NCBI GenBank assembly: GCA_024743055.1
Contig: JANSXH010000012.1
Span: 1-64,000, forward strand
DNA: 64,000 nt
Direction: 5' to 3'
Origin: Pseudomonadota bacterium
GTDB lineage: Bacteria > Pseudomonadota > Alphaproteobacteria > Sneathiellales > Sneathiellaceae
Below, piece by piece: positions 21,305 through 31,601 of this stretch; positions within the stretch are counted from its first letter, which is position 1; each line of letters opens with the position of its first letter. Under the pieces are notes generated by a model. That model was given only the letters and a program-made list of their open reading frames with translations. It was not told the DNA's origin and did no database searches. A program made the translations under genes and the position numbers.

Positions 21305-22561
21305 ATGGCGCGCTACTCGGCCTTTGAAATTTTTAAGCAAGCGCTGTCGGGCCATAAAAACTGGGCCTCTGCCTGGCGTGACCCCGTTCCCAAGGAAAAA
21401 TATGATGTGATCATCATTGGCGGCGGTGGTCATGGGCTGGCGACAGCCTATTATCTGGCCAAGGAACATGGCATTCGAAATGTCGCGGTGCTGGAAAAAG
21501 GCTGGCTTGGCGGTGGCAATACGGGTCGCAACACAACGATTGTCCGCTCCAACTACATGATCGAGGGCAATACCGGCTTCTACGAGCATTCCATGAAGCT
21601 CTGGGAAAATCTGTCCCAGGAGCTCAATTACAATGTGATGTTTTCACAGCGCGGCCAATATAACACCTTCCATAATCCGGGTCAGATGGATGTGGCACGG
21701 CGACGGGCCAATACCTTGCGACTCAATGGTATCGAGGCGGAGCTGATCACTGCCAAGGAAATGCAGGCGCGGGTACCCGGGCTTGATTACTCCGCCAATG
21801 CGAGATTTCCGATCCTGGGCGCTATGTATCAGCGACGTGCTGGCACCGCCCGCCATGATGCGGTGGCCTGGGGCTATGCTCGCGGGGCCGATCAGCTTGG
21901 TGTGGATATTATCCAGAACTGCGAAGTGGAGGAATTTATCCGCGATAAGGATCGGATCATCGGAGTACGGACAAACCGAGGTGAAATGCGGGCGGCAAAA
22001 ATCGGCATGGCTGTAGCCGGACACAGTTCCCATGTGGCCGCCAAGGCAGGCCTCAGGCTGCCCATCGAAAGTCATGTCCTGCAGGCCTTTGTCTCGGAGC
22101 CTCTAAAACCCATTTTCGATACGGTGATTTCTTTCGGCGCTGCCCATTTCTATATCAGCCAGTCCGACAAAGGCGGCCTCGTCATGGGAGGGGATATCGA
22201 TGGATATAATTCCTACGCCCAGAAAGGCGGTATGCCGACCATGGAACATGTATTCGCCGCCGGAGTGTCCTTTCTGCCCTATCTTTCGCGCTTGAAAGTT
22301 CTCCGGCAATGGGGCGGCATCATGGATATGTCCATGGATGGCAGCCCGATCATCTGCAAATCGCCCATCGACGGCTTCTATATTAATGCCGGCTGGTGCT
22401 ATGGCGGCTTTAAGGCAACCCCGGCTTCCGGCTGGTGCTTTGCCCATACGATCGCCAAGGATGAGCCACATGAATTCAACGAAAAGTTCCGCCTTGATCG
22501 GTTTTCCCGGGGTTACCCAATTGATGAACGCGGCGCAGGACCGACACCCAATGCCCATTAG
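21305..22561 (+). CDS. soxB: Sarcosine oxidase subunit beta
   Basis: MARYSAFEIFKQALSGHKNWASAWRDP... and DVIIIGGGGHGLATAYYLAKEHG; soxBDAG synteny. Confidence 0.96.
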   Translation: MARYSAFEIFKQALSGHKNWASAWRDPVPKEKYDVIIIGGGGHGLATAYYLAKEHGIRNVAVLEKGWLGGGNTGRNTTIVRSNYMIEGNTGFYEHSMKLWENLSQELNYNVMFSQRGQYNTFHNPGQMDVARRRANTLRLNGIEAELITAKEMQARVPGLDYSANARFPILGAMYQRRAGTARHDAVAWGYARGADQLGVDIIQNCEVEEFIRDKDRIIGVRTNRGEMRAAKIGMAVAGHSSHVAAKAGLRLPIESHVLQAFVSEPLKPIFDTVISFGAAHFYISQSDKGGLVMGGDIDGYNSYAQKGGMPTMEHVFAAGVSFLPYLSRLKVLRQWGGIMDMSMDGSPIICKSPIDGFYINAGWCYGGFKATPASGWCFAHTIAKDEPHEFNEKFRLDRFSRGYPIDERGAGPTPNAH

Positions 22562-22597
22562 ATCTTTCATCGCTGAACCGACAGGGAGCACCGCCCC

Positions 22598-22870
22598 ATG
22601 CTGAGAATTGACTGCCCTTTCTGCGGGCTGCGGGACGAGACGGAATTCGTCTATGGCGGTGATGCCAGCCGCAAACGACCGGATCTGCAAGAGACGTCAC
22701 AGGACGTCTGGAATGACCATGTTTTCCTGAGAGATAACCCGAAAGGCCCGCATCTGGAATACTGGTTTCATCAGCATGGCTGTCGCTCATGGTTGAAGGT
22801 CCAGCGGGATGTCGCCACCCATGAAATTACCGATGTCCGTTTTGCCGACAAAGAAAAGGGTCAAGGATGA
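22598..22870 (+). CDS. soxD: Sarcosine oxidase subunit delta
   Basis: MLRIDCPFCGLRDETEFVYGGDA...GCRSWLKVQRDVATHEI; synteny. Confidence 0.96.
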   Translation: MLRIDCPFCGLRDETEFVYGGDASRKRPDLQETSQDVWNDHVFLRDNPKGPHLEYWFHQHGCRSWLKVQRDVATHEITDVRFADKEKGQG

Positions 22871-25842
22871 GCCCGAAGCCGCAGAAATTCCGAACAGGCG
22901 GTGGCCGGATAGACCGCCTCAAACCGCTCCGGTTCAAATTTGACGGCCACGAGCTATACGGATACGAAGGCGATACCTTGGCCTCGGCTCTGCTTGCCAA
23001 CGGGCAGCATCTGGTTGGCCGCAGCTTTAAATATCACCGTCCGCGCGGCATCTATACCGCTGGGGTAGATGAGCCCAATGCCCTTGTCGGGCTAGGAACA
23101 AAGGATCAGGTCACGCCCAATGTCCAGGCGACAAGCCAGGAATTATACACGGGCCTGACCGCCGTCAGCCAGAACCGCTGGCCATCCCTCAAGCTGGATG
23201 CCCTGTCAGTCAACAGCCTGTTCTCAAGATTCCTCTCAGCAGGATTTTATTACAAGACCTTTATGTGGCCAGCCGGGGCCTGGGAGTTCTATGAAAAATT
23301 CATCCGCCGAGCGGCTGGCATAGGGAAGGGGACCCACCTCCCGGATCCGGACAGCTATGAACATGTGCATAAACATACGGATCTTCTGGTCATCGGCAGC
23401 GGGCCGGCGGGTTTGACAGCCGCCTTGACTGCAGCGGAAGCTGGTAAGCAGGTCATTTTGGTGGAGCAGGATTTTGAGTTGGGCGGATCTTTACTCAATC
23501 GACCTTTGACTGTTGGTAATATTTCGGGAGAGGACTGGCTGAAGCGGCGGCTCTCAGAGCTGGAAGTGTTTAAGAATGTAACGGTTTTAACACGAACAAC
23601 AGCCTTTGGTTTCTACGAACAAAATCTGGTGGGCTGTGTCGAGAAGGTGCAGGATCATCTTTCAATTCCGAACCTGCATGTGCCAAGGCAGCGGCTCTAT
23701 CATATCCGGGCGCAAAAGGTTGTTCTGGCTACTGGAGCACTGGAGCGGCCGTTCCTTTTTGGCAATAATGATCTGCCGGGGATTATGCTGTCCAGTGCCG
23801 CTGAGACCTATCTGCACCGCTTTGGGGTTTTGACCGGCCATCGCCCCATTTTCTATACCAATCAGGATGCTGCCTATGATTTCGCCTTTGCCCTGAAAAC
23901 CGGAGGGACAGAGGTTGCAGCGATTGTCGATCCGCGAAGGGACATCCCGTCGGCCCTTTTTCAGAAGACCCGCGCCCTTGGTATACCTCTCTATCCCGGT
24001 AGCCGGATTGTCAGGGCCGAAGGTTATCAGCGCGTACGCAAGGTTTTGTTGCAACCCGTGAAGTCCGGACGCGATGGTAAAGGCATTTGGAGAGACTGCG
24101 ATAGTGTCCTGCACTCGGCGGGCTGGAACCCGGTGGTGCATCTGCAAAGCCAGCGGGGAATCAAGCCGGTCTTTGATCCTGGCCTCAACAGCTACCTTCC
24201 GGGAGCAGGGATCACCGCGGATCATGGCTGCGCTGGGTCATTGGCCGGATATGAAGAAACGGACGCCGTTGTTTCTCAGGCAAGAAAGGTTGCTAAATAT
24301 CTGATTGGGCAGATAAAAACCGCTCCGAGAAATTATAAGAAACCAGTTCATGATACGCCGCCCGTCGTCTCTGACAACAGCCCGAAATCCGGCAAGACTT
24401 TCGTTGATTTGCAGCATGATGTCACCACCGCTGATATCGCTCAGGCCCAGTTGGAGGGGTTTAAATCCGTCGAGCATGTAAAGCGCTATACAACTCAGGG
24501 GATGGCTAGCGATCAGGGCAAGCTTGGCAATGTCAATACCCTTGAGCTGCTGGCCAACCTGAAAGGTGAAGACCAGGCACTTCTCGGCACGACAACCTTC
24601 CGCCCGCCCTTTACGCCGCTTACCATCGGCGCCATAGCCGGAAGAAGTGTCGGGGCGGAACTCAGCCCGACCCGGCTCAGCCCGTTCCATGAATGCCATC
24701 GACGGGCCGGGGCCGAATTCATCACGGCAGGTGACTGGATACGGTCCTGGTATTATCCGAAAGGCGGGGAGGATGTCATTGCCGCCTATATTCGGGAAAC
24801 CGGGGCGGTGCGTAAATCCGTCGGCATGGTGGATGTCTCTTCCCTGGGCAAGATTGATATTCAGGGGCCGGATGCGGCGGAATTTCTCAATCGGGTCTAT
24901 ATCAATGGCTGGAAAGCCTTGCCCATCGGTAAAGCCCGCTATGGCCTGATGCTTCGGGATGACGGTATGGTGATGGATGACGGGACAACCTGGCGGCTCG
25001 GGGAGAATCATTTCTTTATGACCACGACGACGACAGGTGCCGCCGCGGTCATGCGCCATATGGAATATCTGCTGCAGGTCGACTGGCCGGAGCTCAAGGT
25101 CAATCTGACATCGGTCACCGATGAATGGGGTGGTATGGCAATTGCCGGCCCGAGCAGCCGAAAAGTGCTTGAATCCAGTTTCCAAGGGATTGATTTCAGC
25201 ACCGAAGCCGTTCCTCATATGGGATTTCTGGAATTTGAAAGCGACGGTCTGCCGGTACGTATCTGCCGCCTCAGCTTTTCTGGAGAGCTTGCCTATGAGG
25301 TTTATACCCGCGCCGGCTATGCGGAACTTTTGTGGGATCAATTGATGGAGGGTGGTAAGCCCCATGACATGATCCTCTATGGATCAGAGGCACTGGGGGC
25401 GCTCAGGATTGAAAAAGGCCATGTGGCAGGGCCCGAGCTCGATGGCCGGACAACGGCGGATGATTTGGGGCTTGGGCGTATGCAGAGCAGCAAGAAAGCC
25501 TATGTCGGAAATATTCTGAAGGAGCGGGAGGGCCTCATTGCCGAGACCCGTGAGCAGTTGGTCGGTCTGATGCCGGTGGAAGGAGCTGTTGCTCTTAAAG
25601 CAGGGTTTATTTTGTTTGAAGGAGATGGATCAGAACCGAAAGGTCATGGTCTCGGTCATGTCACCTCCGTCACCTTCAGCCCTGCACTCGGTCGGCATAT
25701 CGCTCTCGGTTTGCTGTCGGAAGGAAGGGCCCGGGAGGGTACCCTGATCCGCGCGGTTAGCCCCGTGGATGACATGAGCGTGGATGTGAAGGTCTGTTCA
25801 CCGCATTTCTATGATCCAGAAGGGGAGCGCATGCATGCTTGA
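22867..25842 (+). CDS. soxA: Sarcosine oxidase subunit alpha
   Basis: 991 aa, GGRIDRLKPLRFKFDG..GDTLASALLANG N-terminus; aminomethyltransferase-like C-terminus; synteny. Confidence 0.96.
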   Translation: MSPKPQKFRTGGGRIDRLKPLRFKFDGHELYGYEGDTLASALLANGQHLVGRSFKYHRPRGIYTAGVDEPNALVGLGTKDQVTPNVQATSQELYTGLTAVSQNRWPSLKLDALSVNSLFSRFLSAGFYYKTFMWPAGAWEFYEKFIRRAAGIGKGTHLPDPDSYEHVHKHTDLLVIGSGPAGLTAALTAAEAGKQVILVEQDFELGGSLLNRPLTVGNISGEDWLKRRLSELEVFKNVTVLTRTTAFGFYEQNLVGCVEKVQDHLSIPNLHVPRQRLYHIRAQKVVLATGALERPFLFGNNDLPGIMLSSAAETYLHRFGVLTGHRPIFYTNQDAAYDFAFALKTGGTEVAAIVDPRRDIPSALFQKTRALGIPLYPGSRIVRAEGYQRVRKVLLQPVKSGRDGKGIWRDCDSVLHSAGWNPVVHLQSQRGIKPVFDPGLNSYLPGAGITADHGCAGSLAGYEETDAVVSQARKVAKYLIGQIKTAPRNYKKPVHDTPPVVSDNSPKSGKTFVDLQHDVTTADIAQAQLEGFKSVEHVKRYTTQGMASDQGKLGNVNTLELLANLKGEDQALLGTTTFRPPFTPLTIGAIAGRSVGAELSPTRLSPFHECHRRAGAEFITAGDWIRSWYYPKGGEDVIAAYIRETGAVRKSVGMVDVSSLGKIDIQGPDAAEFLNRVYINGWKALPIGKARYGLMLRDDGMVMDDGTTWRLGENHFFMTTTTTGAAAVMRHMEYLLQVDWPELKVNLTSVTDEWGGMAIAGPSSRKVLESSFQGIDFSTEAVPHMGFLEFESDGLPVRICRLSFSGELAYEVYTRAGYAELLWDQLMEGGKPHDMILYGSEALGALRIEKGHVAGPELDGRTTADDLGLGRMQSSKKAYVGNILKEREGLIAETREQLVGLMPVEGAVALKAGFILFEGDGSEPKGHGLGHVTSVTFSPALGRHIALGLLSEGRAREGTLIRAVSPVDDMSVDVKVCSPHFYDPEGERMHA

Positions 25843-26419
25843 ACGGAAATCCCCCTTAAGCCAGATTCGAATTATGGGAAAATTTGGTCACTTCTCAGAG
25901 GAAATTGGCCTAACTATCCGTGAATCAAAAGATTTTACCTATCTTGAGATGTCCTTTTGGGATCAGGCCATGCCGTCATTGCGGTCCAAATTCCTGGAGC
26001 TTTTTGCGTTGAAGGATTTCCCGGAATCGGGTCTGACCATCACCCTGAAAGGCGGTCGGCTAATCCGTTCGGGTCCTGCGCGCCTAGCCTATTATGGGGA
26101 ACCCGGCCCGGAAGATGTACTGCTGGCCATGGTTGGTGGGGATGAAGGATCCGTTGTCTCCCTCAGTCATAGCCGCTGCGCCTTACATCTGTCTGGGTCA
26201 AAGGTAAAGGATGTGTTGGAGCGAGGCATCCGGGTCAATCTGGGGGAGTCCGCCTTTCCTGTCGGAGCAAATGCGTTCACAGAAATTCATGGCATGAGCG
26301 TTCTTCTCATTCGTACCGGCGCTTCCGACTATGAGCTGATTTTCATGCGGACGACGGCGCGCAATATCTGGACCTGGCTGACGGAAACGGCAGCTCAGTT
26401 CGGGTATGAGGTTCTATAG
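25835..26419 (+). CDS. soxG: Sarcosine oxidase subunit gamma
   Basis: MLERKSPLS... start overlapping soxA 3' end; position and size. Confidence 0.88.
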   Translation: MLERKSPLSQIRIMGKFGHFSEEIGLTIRESKDFTYLEMSFWDQAMPSLRSKFLELFALKDFPESGLTITLKGGRLIRSGPARLAYYGEPGPEDVLLAMVGGDEGSVVSLSHSRCALHLSGSKVKDVLERGIRVNLGESAFPVGANAFTEIHGMSVLLIRTGASDYELIFMRTTARNIWTWLTETAAQFGYEVL

Positions 26420-26923
26420 ACCGTCCAGAAGTGCCGTAAGCTGTTGCTTTCTTTCTGACAGGGCCTCTGGTGTATAGGACTCAGCGTTTCCTACACCCCA
26501 CACCGGCTTGGGCCAGGCGGCATCGCTGGCAAACCGGGCGATGATATGAATATGAAGCTGCGGCACCATATTGCCGAGGGCGGCAACATTCATCTTGTCG
26601 GCGCTGAAATGGCTGGCCAAGCGTGTTGATACATTGCGGATTTCACTGGCAACGATATTGTAATCTTCATCTTCTAAGTCATGTAGATCTCTCAAATCGG
26701 GGAGCTCCGGCACCAAAATAAGCCACGGATATCGGCTGTCATTCATGAGGAGTATCCGGCTTAAAGCGAGTGTGGCGATGGTTTCCGTATCAGCAGCGAG
26801 TTGAGGGTGAAGTGTGAACACGGGGCCATTCCTTAATTGCTTACAGTTTGTTTCAGCAAATTTTTGCCAATACTGAAAATTGGGCGTAATCTCTTTGTAA
26901 CAAAAGAGCTTACCCAAATACAA
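26414..26923 (-). CDS. HIT domain protein
   Basis: Histidine triad MVPQLHIHIIARF; LMNDSRYPWLILVPE. N-terminal start uncertain. Confidence 0.88.
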   Translation of the reverse strand: MYLGKLFCYKEITPNFQYWQKFAETNCKQLRNGPVFTLHPQLAADTETIATLALSRILLMNDSRYPWLILVPELPDLRDLHDLEDEDYNIVASEIRNVSTRLASHFSADKMNVAALGNMVPQLHIHIIARFASDAAWPKPVWGVGNAESYTPEALSERKQQLTALLDGL

Positions 26924-26943
26924 ACAGGACAGGGAGAGTAATC

Positions 26944-28461
26944 ATGACCATTCGTCTCTTATCTGTAAAATTTTACCTTCTGATTGCGTCGGTTTTCCTC
27001 ATTGTTGCCTCGATGGCAATGGCGGAGCCGACCCGGCTGACCTTCCTTCATACCAATGATCTGGACCAGATGTCCGGGGTCAAGGGTCATGGCGGCTTTG
27101 CCGAGCTTGCAACTCTGATTGCCGCGGAGAAAGAGCGTTCGCCGAACGCCATCGTGACCTTTGGCGGCGATCTGATCTCTCCTTCGATCCTTTCCGGCCT
27201 GACCAAGGGCACTCAGATGATTGAGCTGATGAATGCCATCAACGCGGATATAGCGGTTCTCGGCAATCATGAATTTGATTTCGGGCCCGAGGTGACGGCG
27301 CTGCGGGTGGCTGAATCCAACTTTCCCTGGCTTGGGACCAACGTCTATGATCAGGATGGCAAGATTGCCGTTAATGCCGAAAGTATGGTGATTATGGAAG
27401 TTGCGGGCATCAAGGTCGGTTTCTTCGGGATCACAACGCCGGAAACCGTTTATCTGTCCACTCCCGGAAGTGGCATTAATTTTGGCGGCATCAAGGAAAC
27501 GGCAGAACGATCCATCAAGGCCCTTAAAGAGCAGGGGGCAGAGATCATTGTCGCCATGACACATATGGCCTTTTCCGAAGACATCAAACTCGCTCAGGAA
27601 GTTAAAGGCATTCACCTAGTGTTGGCAGGGCATGATCATGTGCCGGCGACCCTTGTTGAAAATAAAACAACTGTCTTGCAGTCAGGCGCCAATGGGATGT
27701 ATCTCGGTGTCGTGGATCTTGATGTGGAATATGTGGAAAAACGCGGCAAGAAACGCCTGGTCGTATTGCCGAGTTGGAAAATGGTCCCGAACCGAGGGGT
27801 TGAACCTGATCCAGCCATCAAGGCGATTGTCGACAAGTTTGAAGGCGATCTTGATAAAGAGCTTGGGGTTGCCATTGGTAAAACGGCTGTCTCCCTTGAT
27901 ACCCGCCGTTCAACCGTACGCTCAACAGAATCCAATTTTGCCAATCTGATTGTTGATGCCATGAAGGATGAAGTCGGCGCTGATATTGGCTTTACCAATG
28001 GTGGCGGTATTCGCGGTGACAAGGTCTATGACGCGGGAACTGTTCTGACCCGCAAAGACATCCTCACCGAACTGCCTTTCGGCAACGTTACTGTGATGGT
28101 TGAAGTCTCTGGTGATGATGTCCGGGAAATCGTTGAAACCGGCGTCTCAAAAGTTGAAGATGTCGCCGGTCGCTTCGGCCATTATGCCGGTCTTTCTTTC
28201 TCCTACGACAAGACCAAACCTGTGGGCGAACGGGTCTCGGATATTATGGTCGGAGGCGCGCCGTTGGATCCGGCAAAAGTTTATACAGTTGCTACCAATG
28301 ACTATGTCGCCAATGGCGGAGACGGTTATGCGGTCCTCAAAGGCAAGAAGCAAGTTATCGACAAGGCCGCCGGTACCTTGATGGCAACAACCGTTATGAA
28401 CTATATCCAAAAACAAGGCGAAGTCAGTCCGACAACTGGCGGACGGATCAAAGCCCAATAA
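26944..28461 (+). CDS. 5'-nucleotidase / UDP-sugar hydrolase family (periplasmic)
   Basis: Signal peptide; LTFLHTNDLDQ, GNHEFDFG, NGGGIRGD metallophosphatase/5'-nucleotidase motifs. Confidence 0.92.
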   Translation: MTIRLLSVKFYLLIASVFLIVASMAMAEPTRLTFLHTNDLDQMSGVKGHGGFAELATLIAAEKERSPNAIVTFGGDLISPSILSGLTKGTQMIELMNAINADIAVLGNHEFDFGPEVTALRVAESNFPWLGTNVYDQDGKIAVNAESMVIMEVAGIKVGFFGITTPETVYLSTPGSGINFGGIKETAERSIKALKEQGAEIIVAMTHMAFSEDIKLAQEVKGIHLVLAGHDHVPATLVENKTTVLQSGANGMYLGVVDLDVEYVEKRGKKRLVVLPSWKMVPNRGVEPDPAIKAIVDKFEGDLDKELGVAIGKTAVSLDTRRSTVRSTESNFANLIVDAMKDEVGADIGFTNGGGIRGDKVYDAGTVLTRKDILTELPFGNVTVMVEVSGDDVREIVETGVSKVEDVAGRFGHYAGLSFSYDKTKPVGERVSDIMVGGAPLDPAKVYTVATNDYVANGGDGYAVLKGKKQVIDKAAGTLMATTVMNYIQKQGEVSPTTGGRIKAQ

Positions 28462-28471
28462 CGCCAAAATC

Positions 28472-28503
28472 AGAAATGTGAGTGAGTAATCACTCACATT
28501 TCT
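28472..28503. promoter_or_regulatory. Perfect 14-bp inverted repeat, probable operator upstream of acyl-CoA synthetase
   Basis: AGAAATGTGAGTGA-GTAA-TCACTCACATTTCT; no T-run follows it. Confidence 0.6.
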
Positions 28504-28556
28504 CCCCTCGTATATATCACGGTGCAGATCCGGCATCGAAAGACAATAACAAGGAC

Positions 28557-30140
28557 ATGACTATGAGTATGATATCCGCTTCCAAGCCCGCGGAAACTTT
28601 CGACTTTATCCATTACGCAGATCGCATCCGCCGTATCGCCGCTGCCCATCCTGATCTCCCTGCAATAACCTGCGGCAGCAACGTCCGGACCTGGTCGGAA
28701 TTTTTACCGAGAACCAATCAGGTCGCCAATATGCTTGCGGAACGGGGTCTGGGGCGCGGTGACATGGTTGCCATACTTGCTAAAAGCAGCATTGAATATC
28801 TAGAGGTTTTTTTGGGTGCGCTGCAAGCCGGGCTCTGCATAGTGCCGCTTTCCGGTATGGCCTCGTCGGAGCAGCTGGAAGTGATGATCCGAGATTCCGG
28901 CTCAAAAATGGTGTTTGCCTCTGAAACGACAAAGTCGCTGATCGATCCTTTCAAAGGAAAAATCGAAGGGATTCCGGGAGATGGATATGTCGCGTTCGAT
29001 TTTGCTGAACCCGGCTGGACCCCCTTTGAAAGTCTTGTGCAAGAGGCCTCAACAGCGGACCTCTTTGTGGACGTGCAGGAAACTGACCCCTTCAACCTTA
29101 TTTACAGCTCCGGGACAACAGGTGTTCCAAAAGGCATTGAACAGAGCCAGAAAATGCGCAATCAGCATATCGTTCGTTTTGAAGCCATGGGCATTCGTGA
29201 AGGCGCCGTGACCCTGGTCTCGACAGCCCTATATTCCAACACAACCCTGGTCGCCTTGCTGCCGACTTTAGCGCTGGGTGGCCGTATCGTGTTGATGCCA
29301 AAATTTGACGCCGGGGAGTTTCTGAAACTGGCGGAGAAGGAAAAGGTCACACATGCCATGCTGGTACCCGTCCAGTACCAGCGTATCCTCGACCGGCCGG
29401 ATTTTGACGATTATGACCTCAGCAGTTTTGAAGTTAAGCTCTCCACCAGTGCACCTTTGCGAGAAGGTATAAAAGAAGACATCGTCGCCCGTTGGCCCGG
29501 CAAAATGATCGAGATTTATGGCCTGACTGAAGGCGGAATTGGGACGGCGCTGTCAGCTACAGAATTTCCCGACAAACTAGCCTCCGTCGGTCAAGCCGGC
29601 GAGGGGGTTGAGCTCAGGATTATCAACGAAAAGGGAGAGCAATTGCCACAAGGTGAGATTGGTGAGATTGTTGGCCGTTCCGACGCAATGATGACGGGCT
29701 ATCATGGTCGCGCTGATCTGACCGACGAGATGATCTGGACGTCCCCGGACGGACTCAAATTTTTCAAAAGCGGGGATATGGGCCGTTTCGACGAAGACGG
29801 CTTCCTGTTTCTGCTCGATCGTAAGAAGGATATGATCATTTCGGGCGGCTTCAATATCTATGCGGCAGACATTGAAGTGGCCTTGGCTAAGCATGCAGAC
29901 GTCTCCGATGTTGCTGTCATCGGTATACCAAGCAAAGAATGGGGTGAAACCCCCTTGGCCCTAGTGGTGCGATCTTCGGAAAGTGGTATTTCTGAGGATG
30001 AATTAAAGTCCTGGGTTAATGATCGCCTCGGCAAGGCACAACGGATTTCGGCCGTCGAATTTCGAGATAACCTTCCAAGGAGTACCATAGGAAAAGTCAT
30101 GAAACGGGAGCTGCGTCTTCCCTATTGGGAAAATAGCTGA
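28557..30140 (+). CDS. Class I adenylate-forming enzyme (acyl-CoA synthetase / AMP-dependent ligase)
   Basis: YSSGTTGVPKGIEQS, YGLTEGG, GDMGRFDEDGFLFLLDRKKDMIISGGFNIYAADIE motifs. Confidence 0.93.
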   Translation: MTMSMISASKPAETFDFIHYADRIRRIAAAHPDLPAITCGSNVRTWSEFLPRTNQVANMLAERGLGRGDMVAILAKSSIEYLEVFLGALQAGLCIVPLSGMASSEQLEVMIRDSGSKMVFASETTKSLIDPFKGKIEGIPGDGYVAFDFAEPGWTPFESLVQEASTADLFVDVQETDPFNLIYSSGTTGVPKGIEQSQKMRNQHIVRFEAMGIREGAVTLVSTALYSNTTLVALLPTLALGGRIVLMPKFDAGEFLKLAEKEKVTHAMLVPVQYQRILDRPDFDDYDLSSFEVKLSTSAPLREGIKEDIVARWPGKMIEIYGLTEGGIGTALSATEFPDKLASVGQAGEGVELRIINEKGEQLPQGEIGEIVGRSDAMMTGYHGRADLTDEMIWTSPDGLKFFKSGDMGRFDEDGFLFLLDRKKDMIISGGFNIYAADIEVALAKHADVSDVAVIGIPSKEWGETPLALVVRSSESGISEDELKSWVNDRLGKAQRISAVEFRDNLPRSTIGKVMKRELRLPYWENS

Positions 30141-30284
30141 TTTCTTAGGGTTCTGGATATATTTTATGCTGTTCTTTTCTCGCAGGATTTACGGACAGTT
30201 AATTTTTTTCTGCAATGATCCGGTACAAATCGATTTGAAAAACCTGTCCGTTGAGTTGGATAAGGTGATATCAGGAAGTACTGG

Positions 30285-31229
30285 ATGAGCACGGAAGTAA
30301 ATGCCTCCGCGGAAGATCAGGATGCGAAGCTACCTTTAAAGAAGCGCTTCAAGGCCTGGTGGGAGGGTTATGAGATTGGAGCCGCAACGCCAAAGGTTGT
30401 CCAGGAGGACAGCGAGCGCGAGCCAGAGGTGGATGATGGTCCGCCGACCGTAAAAGGTTGGAGCATCAGCAGACAGAGGTCCGTTGTGACTCTCTTTGGT
30501 GAAGGCATGAACCGCTGTATTCCTGATGATATGAAAACAAAACTAACTCAGCCCATGGGTGTCGACAAAACCATGAGCGTGAGTGAGCTCGGCAGTGGGT
30601 TAGGCGGCTTTTCCCGCTGGACGGCAGAAACCTACGAGACCTATGTTACAGGCTATGAAGAAGACGAAGAGCTTCTCAAGGCCTCTTTGGAAATGACCAA
30701 GATGGCGGGATTGTCCCGCAACATTAACTTTTCCCAATGCGATTTCGAAAATTTCAAGCCCAAGGAGCGGTCCGCCAATGTGGCCTATGCTTCTGAAGTG
30801 CTGTTCACCGTCAAGAACAAGCCGAGCATCTTCAGTGCTATCCGGCAGATGCTGAAACCATCTGGCCAGTTCATGATGTCGGACTTCATGCTGGATGGTG
30901 GCGATACCAATTCTCCTGAATATCTAGAATGGGTGAATGAAGAACCAAAAACGCCTCATTTGCTGGGTGTTCAGGAAACCCGCAAGCTTATGACCCAGTG
31001 TGGGTTTGAAGTCAGCATCGCCGAGGACATCACAGATGTTTACAAAGCAAATGTGCTCCGGTCCTTCGCCGATTATGCCAAGCGGACCAGCAATGGTGAA
31101 AAAAGTGGTCATCTTCATGACTGGATCCTGAAAGAGGGCGAGCTTTGGACGCGTCGGGTCAAGCTGATGGAGGCTGGACATCTCAAGGTCTTCAGAATTT
31201 ATGCTCGGGTTCCGGTCGAGATTTCTTGA
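30285..31229 (+). CDS. Class I SAM-dependent methyltransferase
   Basis: ELGSGLGGFSRWTAE motif I, VTGYEEDEELLKAS; methyltransferase layout. Confidence 0.75.
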   Translation: MSTEVNASAEDQDAKLPLKKRFKAWWEGYEIGAATPKVVQEDSEREPEVDDGPPTVKGWSISRQRSVVTLFGEGMNRCIPDDMKTKLTQPMGVDKTMSVSELGSGLGGFSRWTAETYETYVTGYEEDEELLKASLEMTKMAGLSRNINFSQCDFENFKPKERSANVAYASEVLFTVKNKPSIFSAIRQMLKPSGQFMMSDFMLDGGDTNSPEYLEWVNEEPKTPHLLGVQETRKLMTQCGFEVSIAEDITDVYKANVLRSFADYAKRTSNGEKSGHLHDWILKEGELWTRRVKLMEAGHLKVFRIYARVPVEIS

Positions 31230-31344
31230 TCTGTCAGAAAGTGTAGATAAATGGCCTGAATTGGGGTTTTTCCTCATTGACAGAGGTCTGTCTAAACACT
31301 ATGTTCCGGCCTTCGAATTTATTTCAGTTTTAGGATCTTGAAAA

Positions 31345-31470
31345 ATGAAAGTCTTGAACTCGCTTAAGTCCGCGAAAAAGCGCCATCGCGATTGCCGCGT
31401 CGTGCGCCGTAAAGGACGTGTTTATGTGATCAACAAAACCAACCGGCGTTTCAAGGCACGTCAGGGCTAA
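31345..31470 (+). CDS. rpmJ: 50S ribosomal protein L36
   Basis: Short frame [41 protein letters not shown], 41 aa (below ORF-track limit). Confidence 0.96.
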   Translation: MKVLNSLKSAKKRHRDCRVVRRKGRVYVINKTNRRFKARQG

Positions 31471-31497
31471 ACTGACGCCTGACATTCTGGATTGTGG

Positions 31498-31533
31498 AAA
31501 AAACCGCGGTGCTTTGGAAGCCGCGGTTTTTTT
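31498..31533 (+). terminator. Rho-independent terminator after rpmJ
   Basis: AAAACCGCGG-TGCTTTGGAAG-CCGCGGTTTTTTT. Confidence 0.8.
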
Positions 31534-31601
31534 ATTTGCATATTTGCAAACTTGCGTCCTATGTCACAATAAAGGACATTGAGTAATCGGGAGGATACTA
31601 A

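Noticed and set aside
24238-25365. 375-aa minus-strand ORF inside soxA
   Set aside because: Antisense to a well-supported coding gene; sequence is low-complexity shadow translation with no recognisable family.
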